From NCBI GenBank assembly GCA_034436035.1, contig DAOTVW010000212.1, positions 1-34,052 on the forward strand: 34,052 bases of DNA, in the 5' to 3' direction. The first letter of the stretch is position 1, and each line of letters opens with the position of its first letter. Positions 24,129 to 31,581 of the stretch are shown here, in pieces. The notes under the pieces are model-generated. The model did no database searches. It saw only the letters and a list, made by a program, of their open reading frames with translations, and had not been told where the DNA came from. Made by a program: the position numbers and the translations under genes. This stretch comes from UBA4823 sp034436035. Lineage in GTDB: Bacteria; Chloroflexota; Anaerolineae; Anaerolineales; UBA4823.

Positions 24129-24524
24129 CTACTTAGCTGGTTCAACAACCTGTGTATAAATTTCAAATTTAGGCGGTGCTTCAAAATGTTTCTTTACCGC
24201 GCACAATTCTGCGGCGCGGATTAATGAATCGCGATACTTTTCGGGAAAGGTTGGTGGAATTTGGATTTCCAAATCAATTTTACCAACCATACCGCTCATT
24301 GGGTTGGTATACATTCGCTGAATGATACGGATACCATCCGTAGGGAGACCGCGCTGTTGACAAAAACCCAACACATAAATTCCTGCACATGTTCCAATAG
24401 AAGCCAGAAAAGTAGCAAACGGAGTGGGAGCCGTTGCTGCTGGCGGTTGATCGGTCTTCACCGTAAACGGACCAAAGTGGGCATCCACTCGCGCACCACC
24501 GGGAAAATCTATCATCATTTCCAT
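24129..24524 (-). CDS. OsmC-family protein
   Basis: A 131-residue protein of the OsmC/Ohr superfamily, whose members reduce organic peroxides through two cysteines. The two expected cysteines are visible: Cys46 in PFATFLASIGTCAGIY and Cys108 in AAELCAVKKH. The second motif departs from the usual CPVS context, reading CAVK, and an extra cysteine is present at 55. It resembles the YhfA-like branch more than Ohr, so peroxidase activity is likely but not certain. The ATG at 24524 is preceded by GGAGG on the coding strand. It is a single-gene unit that starts just beside the DnaA-box region, with TATATT at 24553-24548 as a possible -10 element. Confidence 0.87.
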   Translation of the reverse strand: MEMMIDFPGGARVDAHFGPFTVKTDQPPAATAPTPFATFLASIGTCAGIYVLGFCQQRGLPTDGIRIIQRMYTNPMSGMVGKIDLEIQIPPTFPEKYRDSLIRAAELCAVKKHFEAPPKFEIYTQVVEPAK

Positions 24525-24680
24525 GAGTAATCCTCCAAATTAATTTCAATATAAAGCTCTTTTTTAGATGTCATTCCGTGAAAATGGTTACAAATCCATA
24601 CCATAATGAATAATGACTAATCATCCTTTTTGATCTCCATAATGATATGTTTCCAGGATAACTTTTTTACCCTAACCCCC

Positions 24681-24942
24681 TGTGGATAACTTGTGTTTTT
24701 CTGTGGATAAGTGGTTTTTCTGGTGGATAACTTGTGGATAGCGATTGGATTATTTTCATTATTTTCCTTCTATTTTGCTTCATTTGGCTTTTTGCTATTC
24801 TTTTACGATATCTCCCTTTTTTATCCACAGAACGATACGCATTCTTTTTTTGAAAAATAGCCTATATCTAAGACAATTACTTTCTTATGCCCAAGATATG
24901 GTACTTCCAAACTGGAATAATTCTTTTCTCCACATATCCACA
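24681..24942. other. Candidate replication origin (DnaA-box cluster with AT-rich stretch)
   Basis: This lies in a gene-free stretch of 479 bases (24525-25003). Perfect DnaA boxes (TTATCCACA or complement) occur at 24681-24689, 24702-24710 (both minus) and 24821-24829 (plus). One-mismatch boxes occur at 24722-24730, 24733-24741, 24926-24934 and 24934-24942. The four left-hand boxes start 21, 20 and 11 bases apart, close to whole helical turns, and all point one way. They are followed by 24741-24820, which I count at 24 G+C in 80 bases and which is strongly pyrimidine-rich on the plus strand: a plausible unwinding element. The right-hand boxes point the other way. A palindrome TATAACGTTATA lies at 24972-24983. 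No dnaA, dnaN or other replication gene is nearby, so a DnaA-titration or regulatory site remains possible. Confidence 0.65.
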
Positions 24943-25003
24943 GACTCTACTAAGACGACTATTAATTAACATATAACGTTATACTGGTTGATCATTAACC
25001 TTT

Positions 25004-26581
25004 TCATTGGGTGGCATCAAAGTAGCGATTAATTATAGAATCGAAATTACTGTTCGAGTTTTGTTTAAGCAGAAGGAAAAAATCCTTTGTTGTTGCAATT
25101 TTATATTGGTAAGTGGATACATAGACCTTAAGGAAATGAAAAAACGCATCATCCCCCATTGCTTTTCGCAAATCTTCTAGAAATTTTGCGCCATTGAGAT
25201 AGACTGCGTTACGATAGGATTCGTATGGGCTAGCGTTATTTGAGAAAGAATAAATGCTGCCATTGATAAAACCGTCTGGTTTAAAGAAATCTACTCGATA
25301 GGTCCACCACCAGGTTTGTGCTTCTGGATAGGTGTACTCATAAAATAATTTCTCGCTATAAGTCGCAAAAGATTCATCTAGCCATGGTTGTTCGGCTTGA
25401 TCGTTTCCGATTAATCCAAACCACCATTGATGAGATGTTTCATGGGCAGCGATGGCAATGAGGTATTCGGCTGGGTTTCCTTGATAAAGATTATAGAAAC
25501 CATTGCTCAGGAAATATAAGCCGTCATATTCCATTCCGTCCAGAAAGTCGGCTTCGACAACGCTCAGCGTTGCGTGTGGATAGGGAGAAAATAATTTTTG
25601 GAACAAATCTAAGGATTGCGCCGTTGTCTTTAGCGCAGCTTCTCCGGCTTGGGCATGGACCGGAAATGCGTAACCGATCACGAGGATATCCCCTACCATT
25701 TGCGTTTGAACGAGATAGGCATGGCTAACTGACCAGGCGAACGTTCGCGCCTTGGGAAGGACATAATGGATTTCGTTTCCATTCTGCAGAGCTGGTGCAC
25801 TTGCCGCAATCGTCAATTGGCCGGGTTGAGTCTCGCCGTTATCGCTAACAGTTGTCGGGGCATGCAGGGTTTCTTTCCCTTTATTTTTAATGGTGACATC
25901 AAAATTGGACGTTTCATAAACGAGATGTTCCCCGAAATAGCCGGGCTGGTGTGCTAGCCAGCCTTTTCCTTCCGCATAAGGAGGAATAAAAGGATACCAA
26001 TCTACCAGATTGGTTTGACGTTCGGTCCAACCAAAAGGTACCGGGCGGGTGGTGGGATTTGGAATGGGACGCGGAAGGTTGAGTTCGTATGAAATGGTAA
26101 GATAGATCTTTTGATTGGGGGGTAATGGTTGTGCCAACACTAAATGCATTTGATTGGTTTGAATGTCTGGAGCAGTGCTGGGGCTTTTTCCATTGACCAT
26201 AAAATTATTTAGGTGGAATGTGCCTTCATAACGGTTTGGTTCAATCATCAGCACAATGTCTTCCAGCGGAGTATTGGTGCGATTGGTGTAGGTGATGGTC
26301 TCTTCCACTGCAACTTGGTGGAGAGGATAATTGAGCTCCACATTGAGTTTATATTGCGGAAGTGAATCATCCGGAGCGGATTCTGTTGGAGTAGGGAAGA
26401 GCGATGCAGTAGGAGTTGTTAAAACCACTGAGGTTGTTGTTGGCGCTGGAAGAGTTGATTGGGAAGAACTGGTTGGCTGAGTAAGAGCAGGTGAGCTACA
26501 TGCAACATAAATGCTTCCAAAAAGAAAACAAAGTAGGCTTGTTTGTATTCCCCTGAGAATGGTTTTAATTCCTGGTTGCAT
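25004..26581 (-). CDS. M1-family zinc metallopeptidase lipoprotein
   Basis: A 525-residue secreted lipoprotein with an M1 (aminopeptidase N-like) catalytic domain. The signal peptide ends YVAC with Cys28 as the lipid anchor, followed by a Ser/Thr/Pro-rich linker to about residue 75. The zinc site is HETSHQWW at 380-387, with third ligand Glu403 in LDESFATYSE: the spacing HExxH-x18-E of the family. The GAMEN exopeptidase motif is replaced by DGMEYDG near 348-354, so N-terminal binding may differ from classical aminopeptidases. The C-terminal M1 domains are short or absent. I chose the ATG at 26581, 25 bases after the aminotransferase stop, because upstream starts lie inside that gene and give no signal peptide; no clear ribosome site is seen. 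It is the last gene of the minus-strand operon. Confidence 0.88.
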   Translation of the reverse strand: MQPGIKTILRGIQTSLLCFLFGSIYVACSSPALTQPTSSSQSTLPAPTTTSVVLTTPTASLFPTPTESAPDDSLPQYKLNVELNYPLHQVAVEETITYTNRTNTPLEDIVLMIEPNRYEGTFHLNNFMVNGKSPSTAPDIQTNQMHLVLAQPLPPNQKIYLTISYELNLPRPIPNPTTRPVPFGWTERQTNLVDWYPFIPPYAEGKGWLAHQPGYFGEHLVYETSNFDVTIKNKGKETLHAPTTVSDNGETQPGQLTIAASAPALQNGNEIHYVLPKARTFAWSVSHAYLVQTQMVGDILVIGYAFPVHAQAGEAALKTTAQSLDLFQKLFSPYPHATLSVVEADFLDGMEYDGLYFLSNGFYNLYQGNPAEYLIAIAAHETSHQWWFGLIGNDQAEQPWLDESFATYSEKLFYEYTYPEAQTWWWTYRVDFFKPDGFINGSIYSFSNNASPYESYRNAVYLNGAKFLEDLRKAMGDDAFFHFLKVYVSTYQYKIATTKDFFLLLKQNSNSNFDSIINRYFDATQ

Positions 26582-26606
26582 GGCAAATAATCGAAAGGGT
26601 GCGTTT

Positions 26607-27764
26607 TTATATTTTTGATTTAATTCTAAGGAGGCGTTGCCCGGCTTCGTGCATCGTAGCGGGGCTTTTGGCAAAATTAAAGCGGACTAAGTGATGCACC
26701 GCTTCGTGGAAAAAACTGCTTCCAGGGACTCCTGCTACGCCAATTTCTCGAGCAAGCCAGCGACAAAAAGCCCAATCATCAACAAATCCTAAATCGGAAA
26801 TATCCACTAGAACAAAGTAAGCTCCCTGAGGTGGAATATATTTCAGCCCTGCTTGGTCGAGGTAAGAAAGGAAAATATCCCGCTTTTCGCGATAATTTTC
26901 GATCAGGGTTTGATAATAGTGATCCGGAAAATTTAATCCAACCACAGCCGCTTCTTGTAAAGGTGCGGCGGTTCCAAGGGTTGTATAATCATGGACTTTT
27001 CGGAAAGAGTGGGTTAGTTCTTGCTCAGCAATAATATAGCCAATCCTCCAGCCGGTAATGGCGTAGGTTTTCGACAACGAACCACAGGTGATGCTGCGTT
27101 TAAACATCCCGGGTAGTGCTGAAAAATAAATATGGCGGTTTGGAGGAAAAACGATATGCTCATAGACCTCATCGGTGATCACATAAAAGTCGTAGGTTTC
27201 AGCCAGCTCGGCGATAAATTCGTATTCTGCGAGGCTAAACACTTTTCCGCTCGGGTTGGATGGATTGCAGATGATGAGAGCTTTTGCTCCTTTTTGAACC
27301 TCTTTGGTTAATTCAGCCCGATCAATTTGAAAATCCGGAGGACGCAAAGGGATAAATACCGGGATTCCATCCAAAAGATGGATATCCACGGCGTAATTTT
27401 CATAGAAGGGAGAGAAAACTAATACCCGGTCGCCCGGGTTGACCAGAGCCGCAAGAGTAGTCAACATCGCCTCGGTTCCACCGCAGGTAACCGTAACGTT
27501 GGTCTCTCCATCGAGAGATACACCGCTGAAACGAGATTGCTTGGCAGCCAGCGCTTGGCGCAGACGTAAGGAGCCAGCGGGATGCGCATATTGATTGTAG
27601 CCTTGGCGGATTGCTTGAACAGCAGCCTCGATCATTTCTTCTGGCGGGTCAAAATCCGGAAAGCCTGATGCCAAATTGATAGCATGAGTTTGCTCTGCCA
27701 GCACATTCATCTCGCTAATGGCAGATTCGGTAAATCGAGTGAGACGAGTAGAGGTTGACTTCAT
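26607..27764 (-). CDS. PLP-dependent class I/II aminotransferase
   Basis: A 385-residue fold-type I aminotransferase. It has the N-terminal INLASGFPDFDPP motif, CNPSNPSGKVF (about 166-176), the PLP-phosphate Asp/Tyr pair in ITDEVYEH, and the Schiff-base Lys232 in GSLSKTYAITGWRIGY. The substrate carboxylate Arg is probably in HHLVRFNFAKS. The overall pattern resembles the kynurenine/glutamine and methionine aminotransferase group (KAT, YbdL), but the amino acid used cannot be determined. AAAGGA precedes the ATG. It starts 25 bases after the vWA gene and ends 25 bases before the M1 peptidase, so all are likely co-transcribed. Confidence 0.92.
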   Translation of the reverse strand: MKSTSTRLTRFTESAISEMNVLAEQTHAINLASGFPDFDPPEEMIEAAVQAIRQGYNQYAHPAGSLRLRQALAAKQSRFSGVSLDGETNVTVTCGGTEAMLTTLAALVNPGDRVLVFSPFYENYAVDIHLLDGIPVFIPLRPPDFQIDRAELTKEVQKGAKALIICNPSNPSGKVFSLAEYEFIAELAETYDFYVITDEVYEHIVFPPNRHIYFSALPGMFKRSITCGSLSKTYAITGWRIGYIIAEQELTHSFRKVHDYTTLGTAAPLQEAAVVGLNFPDHYYQTLIENYREKRDIFLSYLDQAGLKYIPPQGAYFVLVDISDLGFVDDWAFCRWLAREIGVAGVPGSSFFHEAVHHLVRFNFAKSPATMHEAGQRLLRIKSKI

Positions 27765-27789
27765 TGGTGATCCTTTATGTTCGGTATAA

Positions 27790-28740
27790 TCAAGGAGTTG
27801 CCATCTCTTGCCGAACGCGCTGATAAAGTGTTTCGGCTTTCAGTTCGCTCAATGTGTAACAGGGCGATTTGAGGTGTTCCGCAAGCGCTTGTGCCAAGCC
27901 TTGGTCAAACGCGGCGTGTTCCATATTTATTACCACGCAGCGTATTTTGTCTTCTGCAATCGCATCGGCAATGCGATGGGCTTCATCTTGGGGTGGAATA
28001 TTGCTTAATGAGACATTACCAGCGCCATCGGTAAGCAAAATAATCAGGGGATTGACATCTGGGTGCGCAATTTTTTCCCGTTTAATTACTTCATGAGCCA
28101 GGAGAAGTCCAGCGGAAAGCGGAGTTTTGCCGCCAACGGGAATATCTGCTAAAGCTCGTTGAGCGAGTTGCACGGAATTCGTTGGGGGGAGCACCAGTGT
28201 GGCATGGTCTTTTTGAAATACGACCAAGCCCACCCGATCGCGCCGTTGATAGGCATCAGTCAACAGAGATAAAATAGCGCCTTTTGTGGCACTCATCCGT
28301 TCAGCGACTGCCATTGACCAGGAGGCATCCACCACAAATAACACCAGATTTGCCGCTTTTTTGACGCGAATTTTCTTTTGAAAATCACTGGAACGGATGG
28401 CAAAGGCAACTTTTTGACGCTGTTCCAGCCGTTGTTGCTGGAATGGAGCAGCAGCACGCAAGGTTGCATCAAAAGCTAAATCACTTATATCCCCGGGAGC
28501 AGGGCGAGCCTGGATATAACGTCCGCTTTTTCTTTCGGTAATCGTTCTGGATCTCCGCCCACCCAGTTTGCGGGTGAGTCGATCGAGGGGATTATCGATC
28601 TTGCGCGGGGTGAAAGTGTTGCCAATTTTCACTTTTTCACCGTTTTCCCACCAGTTCGTCCGTCCGCTATCGAAAACGGATTGGCGGGTTGGTTGGGTTG
28701 GATGCTGCTCAGAAGGCTCTTCGGTAATCTCCGCGCTCAC
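27790..28740 (-). CDS. vWA-domain protein, ChlD/BchD-like chelatase subunit part
   Basis: A 316-residue protein. The first 110 residues are polar and basic and resemble the linker region of ChlD/BchD chelatase subunits. Residues about 130-310 are a von Willebrand A domain with an intact metal site: DASWS at 138-142, a Thr in GGKTPLSAGL, and an Asp in LLTDGAGN. The apparent start is GTG at 28740, overlapping the upstream stop as GTGA, with no ribosome site at normal distance. The preceding A10 run offers a -1 frameshift that would read straight into this frame, so the real product may be the C-terminal half of a 682-residue AAA+/vWA protein. By family it works in magnesium or cobalt insertion into tetrapyrroles; with no photosynthesis genes here, cobalt chelation for B12 is the better guess. 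Confidence 0.88.
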   Translation of the reverse strand: MSAEITEEPSEQHPTQPTRQSVFDSGRTNWWENGEKVKIGNTFTPRKIDNPLDRLTRKLGGRRSRTITERKSGRYIQARPAPGDISDLAFDATLRAAAPFQQQRLEQRQKVAFAIRSSDFQKKIRVKKAANLVLFVVDASWSMAVAERMSATKGAILSLLTDAYQRRDRVGLVVFQKDHATLVLPPTNSVQLAQRALADIPVGGKTPLSAGLLLAHEVIKREKIAHPDVNPLIILLTDGAGNVSLSNIPPQDEAHRIADAIAEDKIRCVVINMEHAAFDQGLAQALAEHLKSPCYTLSELKAETLYQRVRQEMATP

Positions 28741-29837
28741 GGCTTTTTTTTTTCTTGCGCTTTTTGTTCCTCTTCGGTCGAAGGTTCTATTTCACCTGCA
28801 TTGACAACTTCGCCTTGCAGCTGTTCAATCCGTTCTTGCAGATCTTCCATGCTGATTTCTGATTGATAGAAGGGACCATGTTTGATACGATGTGGTAAAG
28901 CCAACTCCGCCGCAAGTGCGATGTCCCGATCGGTGATCTTTTTGCGTCCCTCAAAGGCAGCATGGGCGCGGGCGGTCTTCAAAATGACCAGATCGCCGCG
29001 GTGTCCATCCACATTCAGGGATGCAGACAGCGCAGCAATTGAGAGCAGGTCGCGCTGGGTGTACGTTACTTGATCTACCAGTGTGCGGGCATTTTCAATT
29101 TGGCGGGAGAGTTCTTCTTCTTTTGGCAGCCATTTTTTCCGAAAAGCCTCTGGATCTGTCTCAAATTCCAGGTTACGTTCCATAATCAGAACCCGTTCGC
29201 GAGCGTCACGGATACCGTGAATTTCAACCGAAAGGGCAAAGCGGTCCAATAGTTGTGGCCGCAGATCGCCTTCTTCTGGGTTCATCGTGCCAACCAGGAT
29301 AAAACGAGCTGGGTGGCTGAAGGAAATCCCTTCCCGCTCGACAATATTCATGCCCATGGCAGCGGAATCGAGTAAGACATCCACGACATGGTCATCCAGT
29401 AAATTGACCTCATCGATATAAAGCAAGCCACGATTTGCAGCCGCTAACACACCCGGTTCAAAATGGCGTTCCCCTTTTTGAATCGCTTTTTCGATATCCA
29501 GTGTTCCAACCACACGGTCTTCGGTGGCAGAAACCGGTAGGTTAACAAAAGCGGTAGCGCGTAGTTCCACGGGTAAAGATTCGCCTCGTTCAACCCGTTC
29601 GCGGCATTCCGTGCACCATGTGGTTGGTTGGTCTGGGTCGCAACCAAAACGACAGTCTTTGACTACAGCAACCTTTGGCAATAAGGCTGCTAAAGCTCGG
29701 GCAGCAGTCGATTTTGCGGTGCCACGTTCACCGCGGATCAAAACACCACCAATGCGTGGATCCACCGCATTTAACACCAGAGCGCGTTTCATTCGCTCCT
29801 GTCCAACAATCGCTGTAAATGGATAAATAGCTGGCAT
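28737..29837 (-). CDS. ChlI/BchI-like AAA+ chelatase subunit
   Basis: A 366-residue AAA+ ATPase of the magnesium/cobalt chelatase I family. Walker A is GERGTAKST at 36-44, Walker B LLYIDEVN at 138-145, with sensor and arginine-finger segments GTMNPEEGDLRPQLLDRFA. Cysteines 62, 66, 75 and 78 (CRFGC...CTEC) form a possible zinc site seen in many non-photosynthetic homologues. The C-terminus is an acidic, Lys/Gln-rich tail ending EKKKP at an A10 run (minus-strand bases 28753-28744), directly before a stop that overlaps the vWA gene. The frame can therefore end here as a small subunit or shift by -1 to continue into vWA. First gene of a four-gene minus-strand operon. Confidence 0.92.
   Translation of the reverse strand: MPAIYPFTAIVGQERMKRALVLNAVDPRIGGVLIRGERGTAKSTAARALAALLPKVAVVKDCRFGCDPDQPTTWCTECRERVERGESLPVELRATAFVNLPVSATEDRVVGTLDIEKAIQKGERHFEPGVLAAANRGLLYIDEVNLLDDHVVDVLLDSAAMGMNIVEREGISFSHPARFILVGTMNPEEGDLRPQLLDRFALSVEIHGIRDARERVLIMERNLEFETDPEAFRKKWLPKEEELSRQIENARTLVDQVTYTQRDLLSIAALSASLNVDGHRGDLVILKTARAHAAFEGRKKITDRDIALAAELALPHRIKHGPFYQSEISMEDLQERIEQLQGEVVNAGEIEPSTEEEQKAQEKKKP
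28743..28749 (-). promoter_or_regulatory. Candidate -1 programmed frameshift site (A AAA AAG)
   Basis: The heptamer A AAA AAG is in the dnaX-type zero-frame phase inside an A10 run, two codons before the ChlI-like stop (CCG TGA). A -1 slip gives GCC GTG AGC GCG, which is the vWA reading frame, yielding 682 residues in all. AGAGGA about 17 bases upstream could act as an internal stimulator, though it is farther than in dnaX. I see no strong downstream hairpin. Confidence 0.6.
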
Positions 29838-29893
29838 TTTTCCAAAACCTCAAATAGTCCAATAATTTTTCACATACAATATTATCATAAAGG

Positions 29894-29922
29894 TTGTCAA
29901 GTTGAACCATCGGCTTTATAAT
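29894..29922 (+). promoter_or_regulatory. Promoter of the S1-domain gene, overlapping a divergent -35 element
   Basis: TTGTCA (29894-29899), a 17-base spacer and a perfect TATAAT (29917-29922), placing the start near 29929. The symmetric TTGTCAA also reads TTGACA on the minus strand (29900-29895), which could serve the chlI-like gene with a weak -10 such as TATGTG 18 bases on. Confidence 0.72.
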
Positions 29923-29960
29923 TCACTATATCTTAATCATGATTTGGAGCACGCGTTTTT

Positions 29961-31340
29961 ATGGAAATAAATCATCCCGCCTATGGCCAGGGGGTTGAGC
30001 CATCCGTTCAACCGCAACTGGAGCATCAAAACACCAACGCTAATGAGCAGAATTCAATGGAAAGCCTTTTAGGGCAAGAAGGGTTAGGCATCGAATTTCC
30101 GCAAGCTGGTGAAATTCGTCATGGTGTGATTGCCACCATTAAAGAGAACGAAATTTTGGTGAGCATTGGCACAAAATCCGAAGGGGTCATTTCCGGTAAA
30201 GAGCTGGATAGTATTCCAAAAGAGGAGAAAGATGCTCTAAAAGTAGGTAGTGAAATACCCGTCTATGTCGTCAATCCGGAAGACGAGAACGGTAATGTCG
30301 TTCTGTCCTATATGCGCGCAATCGAGCAGCAGGATTGGCAGTACGTTACCGACCTATTGGCTTCTGGAGAAGTGATTGAGAGCAAGGTGGATGGGTACAA
30401 CAAGGGAGGCTTGTTGGTACCTATTGGACGATTGCGTGGATTTGTACCCGCTTCTCAAATAGGATTGGCACGCCGCGCCGCTTTAAGTGGAGATACTCCT
30501 GATCAGCGCTGGAGCAAGATGGTGGGGGATAAGATCATGGTTCGAGTAATCGAAGTGGATCAAGAGCGCCGCCGCCTTATCCTTTCCGAACGCCTGGCTT
30601 TACAAGAATCACGAGATAGTTTGAAAGATCGCTTATTGGAAGGAATCCAAGAAGGCGATATTCGTACCGGCCGTGTGACCAGCGTGGCAGAATTTGGCGC
30701 TTTTGTTAACATCGATGGCGCTGATGGTTTGGTGCATCTATCGGAAGTTTCTTGGGATCGGATAACTCATCCAAAGGATGTTTTGAAAGTTGGGCAGGAA
30801 GTAAAAGTAAAAGTCATTAGCATCGATCGCGAACGCAAGCGCATCGGTTTATCGATCCGCCAATTACAAGAAGACCCCTGGCTGCAAAAAGTGGCACACT
30901 TGCGCGAAGGACAACTTATCGAAGGGACGATCACTCACCTGACGAAATTTGGCGCATTTGCGAGGATTTCGGAGGATTTGGAAGGATTGATCCATCTCTC
31001 TGAAATCAGCGAAGAGCATATCAATCATCCGAAAGAGGTGTTGAAGGAAGGGGAGGTCGTTACCCTGAGAATCATTAAAATTGATCCAGAAAAACGGCGG
31101 ATTGGGTTAAGCCTGAAAAAGGTGGATTCCCCTGCCTATGCCGATTTAGACTGGAAGATTGCTCTTGCAGAAGAAGTGCAAGAAATTTCTCAAGAAAACG
31201 CGCAAGCAGGAGGGCAGACCGCAGTGGAGTCTCCAGAAGAAAACGAAGAAGCAAGCTCAGCGGAAGCTCCTGCTGGCGAGCAGTCAACTAGTGTAGAATC
31301 CAATCCGAGTACATCGGAAGAGGAGCAAGCTGCGCAATAA
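29961..31340 (+). CDS. S1 RNA-binding domain protein (ribosomal protein S1-like)
   Basis: A 459-residue protein with four S1 domains at about 48-118, 136-211, 230-300 and 316-386. The last two are the most canonical, with GAFVNIDGADGLVHLSEVS and GAFARISEDLEGLIHLSEIS. The first 45 residues are polar and the final 70 are an acidic Glu/Ser/Ala/Gln-rich tail of low complexity. Four-domain S1 proteins are common outside proteobacteria and may act at translation initiation or as general RNA-binding factors; it is shorter than the six-domain E. coli S1. GGAG lies 11 bases before the ATG at 29961. A strong promoter precedes it and a G/C-rich terminator follows, so it is a single-gene unit. Confidence 0.92.
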   Translation: MEINHPAYGQGVEPSVQPQLEHQNTNANEQNSMESLLGQEGLGIEFPQAGEIRHGVIATIKENEILVSIGTKSEGVISGKELDSIPKEEKDALKVGSEIPVYVVNPEDENGNVVLSYMRAIEQQDWQYVTDLLASGEVIESKVDGYNKGGLLVPIGRLRGFVPASQIGLARRAALSGDTPDQRWSKMVGDKIMVRVIEVDQERRRLILSERLALQESRDSLKDRLLEGIQEGDIRTGRVTSVAEFGAFVNIDGADGLVHLSEVSWDRITHPKDVLKVGQEVKVKVISIDRERKRIGLSIRQLQEDPWLQKVAHLREGQLIEGTITHLTKFGAFARISEDLEGLIHLSEISEEHINHPKEVLKEGEVVTLRIIKIDPEKRRIGLSLKKVDSPAYADLDWKIALAEEVQEISQENAQAGGQTAVESPEENEEASSAEAPAGEQSTSVESNPSTSEEEQAAQ

Positions 31341-31379
31341 TCCTCCATGGAATAGAAATGGACAGATTGGGCAAAAACG

Positions 31380-31412
31380 CCCCCGCCACCCTCTGCGGTA
31401 GGCGGGGGTTTT
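31380..31412 (+). terminator. Intrinsic terminator after the S1-domain gene
   Basis: An 8-bp G/C stem (CCCCCGCC, 31380-31387, with GGCGGGGG, 31401-31408), a 13-base loop, and a TTTT tail. It closes the S1 transcript before clpC. Confidence 0.88.
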
Positions 31413-31456
31413 ATAAAATTAAAGGGTTTTCTATGAGTTTTATTAACTTTTCATTT

Positions 31457-31501
31457 TTGGAAAGAATGAACCCTGTTAGGATAAACAATATTTGGTAGAA
31501 T
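31457..31501 (+). promoter_or_regulatory. Possible promoter region of clpC
   Basis: Two weak candidates overlap: TTGGAA (31457-31462) with GATAAA (31480-31485) at a 17-base spacer, and a TAGAAT (31496-31501) without a good -35. I find no CIRCE element and no CtsR-type direct repeat in 31413-31581, so heat-shock control by those repressors is not supported. Confidence 0.33.
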
Positions 31502-31581
31502 CCAATTGGACAAAAGTCCTCGAAATCAAAATAAGAATGGTATTTACAAGAATGGTTGTTAGAATTGCAGGAGGTTAAACC

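Noticed and set aside
24741..24820. DnaA-trio repeats beside the DnaA boxes
   Set aside because: Single GAT/ATT triplets occur after the last left-hand box but not a run of three or more in register, so I do not call the motif.
27790..29837. Reading the ChlI/vWA pair as bacteriochlorophyll synthesis genes
   Set aside because: No other bch, puf or chlorosome gene is present and the cysteine-containing ChlI form is common in non-photosynthetic bacteria.
31413..31581. CIRCE or CtsR operator before clpC
   Set aside because: No TTAGCACTC-N9-GAGTGCTAA and no GGTCAAA direct repeat is found. Only a small GGAC/GTCC hairpin is present.
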